Part shown: one piece after another, positions 62,166 to 64,000 of the stretch
Layout: every line of letters starts with the position of its first letter
Position numbering within the stretch: the first letter of the stretch is position 1
Source of the DNA: Strigops habroptila
Taxonomy: Eukaryota; Chordata; Aves; Psittaciformes; Psittacidae
Reading direction: 5' to 3'
Assembly: GCF_004027225.2 (NCBI RefSeq)
Contig: NC_044302.2
Location: 41,150,510-41,214,509 of the forward strand
Length of the DNA stretch: 64,000 bases
Translations under genes and position numbers: made by a program
The notes under the pieces: generated by a model
The model's input: only the letters and a program-made list of their open reading frames with translations
Database searches by the model: none
Told to the model about the DNA's origin: nothing

Positions 62166-64000
62166 GACCAAGGAGTTCTCTTACTCCTGTAAATTAATTT
62201 AATATCTTGATTCCAGGAGCCAGAGCATCAAAGAAAATACCAATGTTGTATAGTTTTGTGATAAAAATTGTAGGAGTTATCAAAGCTGGAACACAGGAAA
62301 ACTTTTATTTAAAGGTATAAATATGCATTGCATTAGCTGGCAAGTGATCTTCTGGTGACTCTAAAGTTATCTTCAAAAAGAGTATATGTTTTTGTTAGCT
62401 GCCACTTATCACAAAAGATGACTCGATGAATAAAGAAAGAAGTTTGTAAACTTTGGTGTTACTGTTCATTCATTGCCAGGTATGTCAGAGTAAACAAGGA
62501 GACATTCCCTGTGAGCAGACAGCGTGCGAAACCAATGGTGTGCCTTCAAACTCCAGGCCTGCATAGTGATGGCTTTATTGCAAATCAGTCATTGGATTTA
62601 AGTCATGTTTTAAACAGCTTTATTCATAGACTGTGGAGCTGGAAAGCAAGGTCAGTGTAGAGTCCATGCTGTAGTTGTTAAAGCAGAAAAATGCAAGCAG
62701 ACATCTGCAGCTGTTTTGCATATTTAAATGCAAAATAAAAAAAGAAAAGGCATCTCAAGTTCTGTGGGTCTTTTAGGCAACGCGAGTGTATTTCTGAGAG
62801 AAAAATAAGAATAACTTTAAAAACTCAGGAGTGGGAAATTTGGAAGACCCAAATGACTCTTGGGAAATATTTCTTTACAACTTGTGAAGAATATGAAGAG
62901 CACTGACATTGCAGTTTGATTCTTGAACTTTATAAAAGAATTTTCGGCTGTCATCAGCAATCAGACTGTCACTGGGAAAAGAAATATTAGTGGCAGTGAA
63001 CCCTTTTCTTAAAAAAAACCAAAAAACAAACAGTTTTCAGGATTTTATCTGATTGTCAGCCCTATTATATTTGAAAGTAAGAACAAAAGCTACTGAATCA
63101 GGGCTGACTGAGAAAAAAGACATGAAAAGCGAAGGTCTCTGTGAATAGGCTAAGGGTAGTTCTACAGTCACCAGCACATGTAGCAATGCCCCCATTAAAA
63201 AAATCTGCTAAAGAGCTGGGAATTGGTCCAATAAATTTGCTGCAAGCCTATTCACTGTCTGGTGAATGGATTTGCAGCAGCCCTGTGCCTGCACCAGCTA
63301 GGTGCTCCTGAGCGCAAACTGACAAGGAACAGCATTTTTAACCCCCTGTATGTAGGCACTGGAGTGTAGAAACAAGAGGAGCATCATCGTGGTTCAGTGT
63401 GCAGAGGATTACCCGTTGGTGTTTGGTGATTTTGTGCAGAAGCCGTGCAGAGTGAATAAACTTTTTTTCAGGGTCTTGTAATATACCCACTCTCTTGGTT
63501 TGATTAGGCTTACTGTTGCTTTACCTTATCAATGCATATGAAGCTCACACAAGGTAGTACTTACTGTTCCTATGGAATATTCCAGCAAATGAACTCATTT
63601 ACTTTGGTATTTCTGTATAGAAGGTGAAACGTAGTATAGAAACGGTAAACAGAAATATTTTCTGGTGATGTTCATAAATCAGATAGATAGGCTTATGGAT
63701 GTTAGGAATATTGAGACTTTTGTACCTGCTTTCAAAACCAGGGTATAGCCTCCAGATAAAGTAGATATGTTAAATTGATGCAAAGTGGTATATCTCCCTT
63801 ACAGAAAGACCAAATATTTGATAAATACTTCTCATAAAAAACCCCCTACTTCTGCAGTTTATGTAGAAACCATATTTGCAGCCAACCGTTGTAGTGTATG
63901 AACATTTCTGAAATAAAATCAGTAAGTGTGAGTGAATTTCCTTCTGGAATTCACCACGGTTAGAAGGTATTATTCAACTCAGTCTCACGTAACTAATTTG

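Larger units (their letters stand above)
45161..64000 (+). other. Inferred long first intron of the island gene
   Basis: From the candidate donor to the window end there is AT-rich, CpG-poor sequence without a recognisable coding exon. In lines compared by eye, G exceeds C and T often exceeds A on the + strand, the asymmetry seen in transcribed vertebrate introns; left of the island the balance is near even or C-rich. No transposable element could be named here. Features inside are simple repeats, two GC-richer pockets (52.2-52.65 and 59.25-59.75 kb), a CpG-rich pocket (61.7-62.17 kb) and small inverted repeats. Short exons could have been missed. Confidence 0.35.

Noticed and set aside
1-64000. 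CRISPR arrays, operons, prophage or plasmid functions
   Set aside because: No regularly spaced repeats and no dense coding. The sequence is vertebrate nuclear DNA.

Overview
The window reads as vertebrate nuclear DNA, most likely from a bird. It is AT-rich and CpG-poor, interspersed repeats are sparse, and one large CpG island stands out. Three repeat copies point to a bird: two solo LTRs of endogenous retrovirus families I recognise from avian (especially passerine and other neoavian) genomes, and one old, eroded CR1 LINE fragment. There are no bacterial-style operons, CRISPR arrays, rRNA genes or credible tRNA genes. The species cannot be fixed from what I see.

Layout. 1-41.47 kb is gene-poor, intergenic-looking sequence. 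It holds solo LTR 1 (5897-6469, intact ends, 5-bp target duplication), solo LTR 2 (about 8074-8941), an antisense CR1 relic (about 12.88-13.69 kb), several simple repeats and a few striking inverted repeats. 41.47-45.33 kb is a compound CpG island of nearly 4 kb, clearly a promoter region, with candidate TATA elements, a CACGTG palindrome, GC boxes and splice donors on both strands. 45.33-64 kb is again AT-rich and non-coding-looking, and G and T appear in excess on the + strand in the lines I compared. That fits a long first intron of a + strand gene that starts in the island.

No protein-coding exon could be identified with confidence. Open frames outside the island stay below 150 codons, about what chance gives in 64 kb of this composition. 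Those inside the island are long only because stop codons are rare in GC-rich DNA. The gene served by the island is therefore left unnamed: its first exon or exons may be 5' UTR only, with coding exons beyond 64 kb. A strong splice donor on the - strand of the island raises the possibility of a divergent antisense transcript running leftwards.

Nothing here is a new system that can be asserted from sequence alone. The items most worth checking are the unnamed promoter island and its possible bidirectionality, a pre-miRNA-sized near-perfect hairpin at 17.9 kb, an isolated CpG-rich pocket at 61.7-62.2 kb, and the two solo LTRs as possible alternative promoters.
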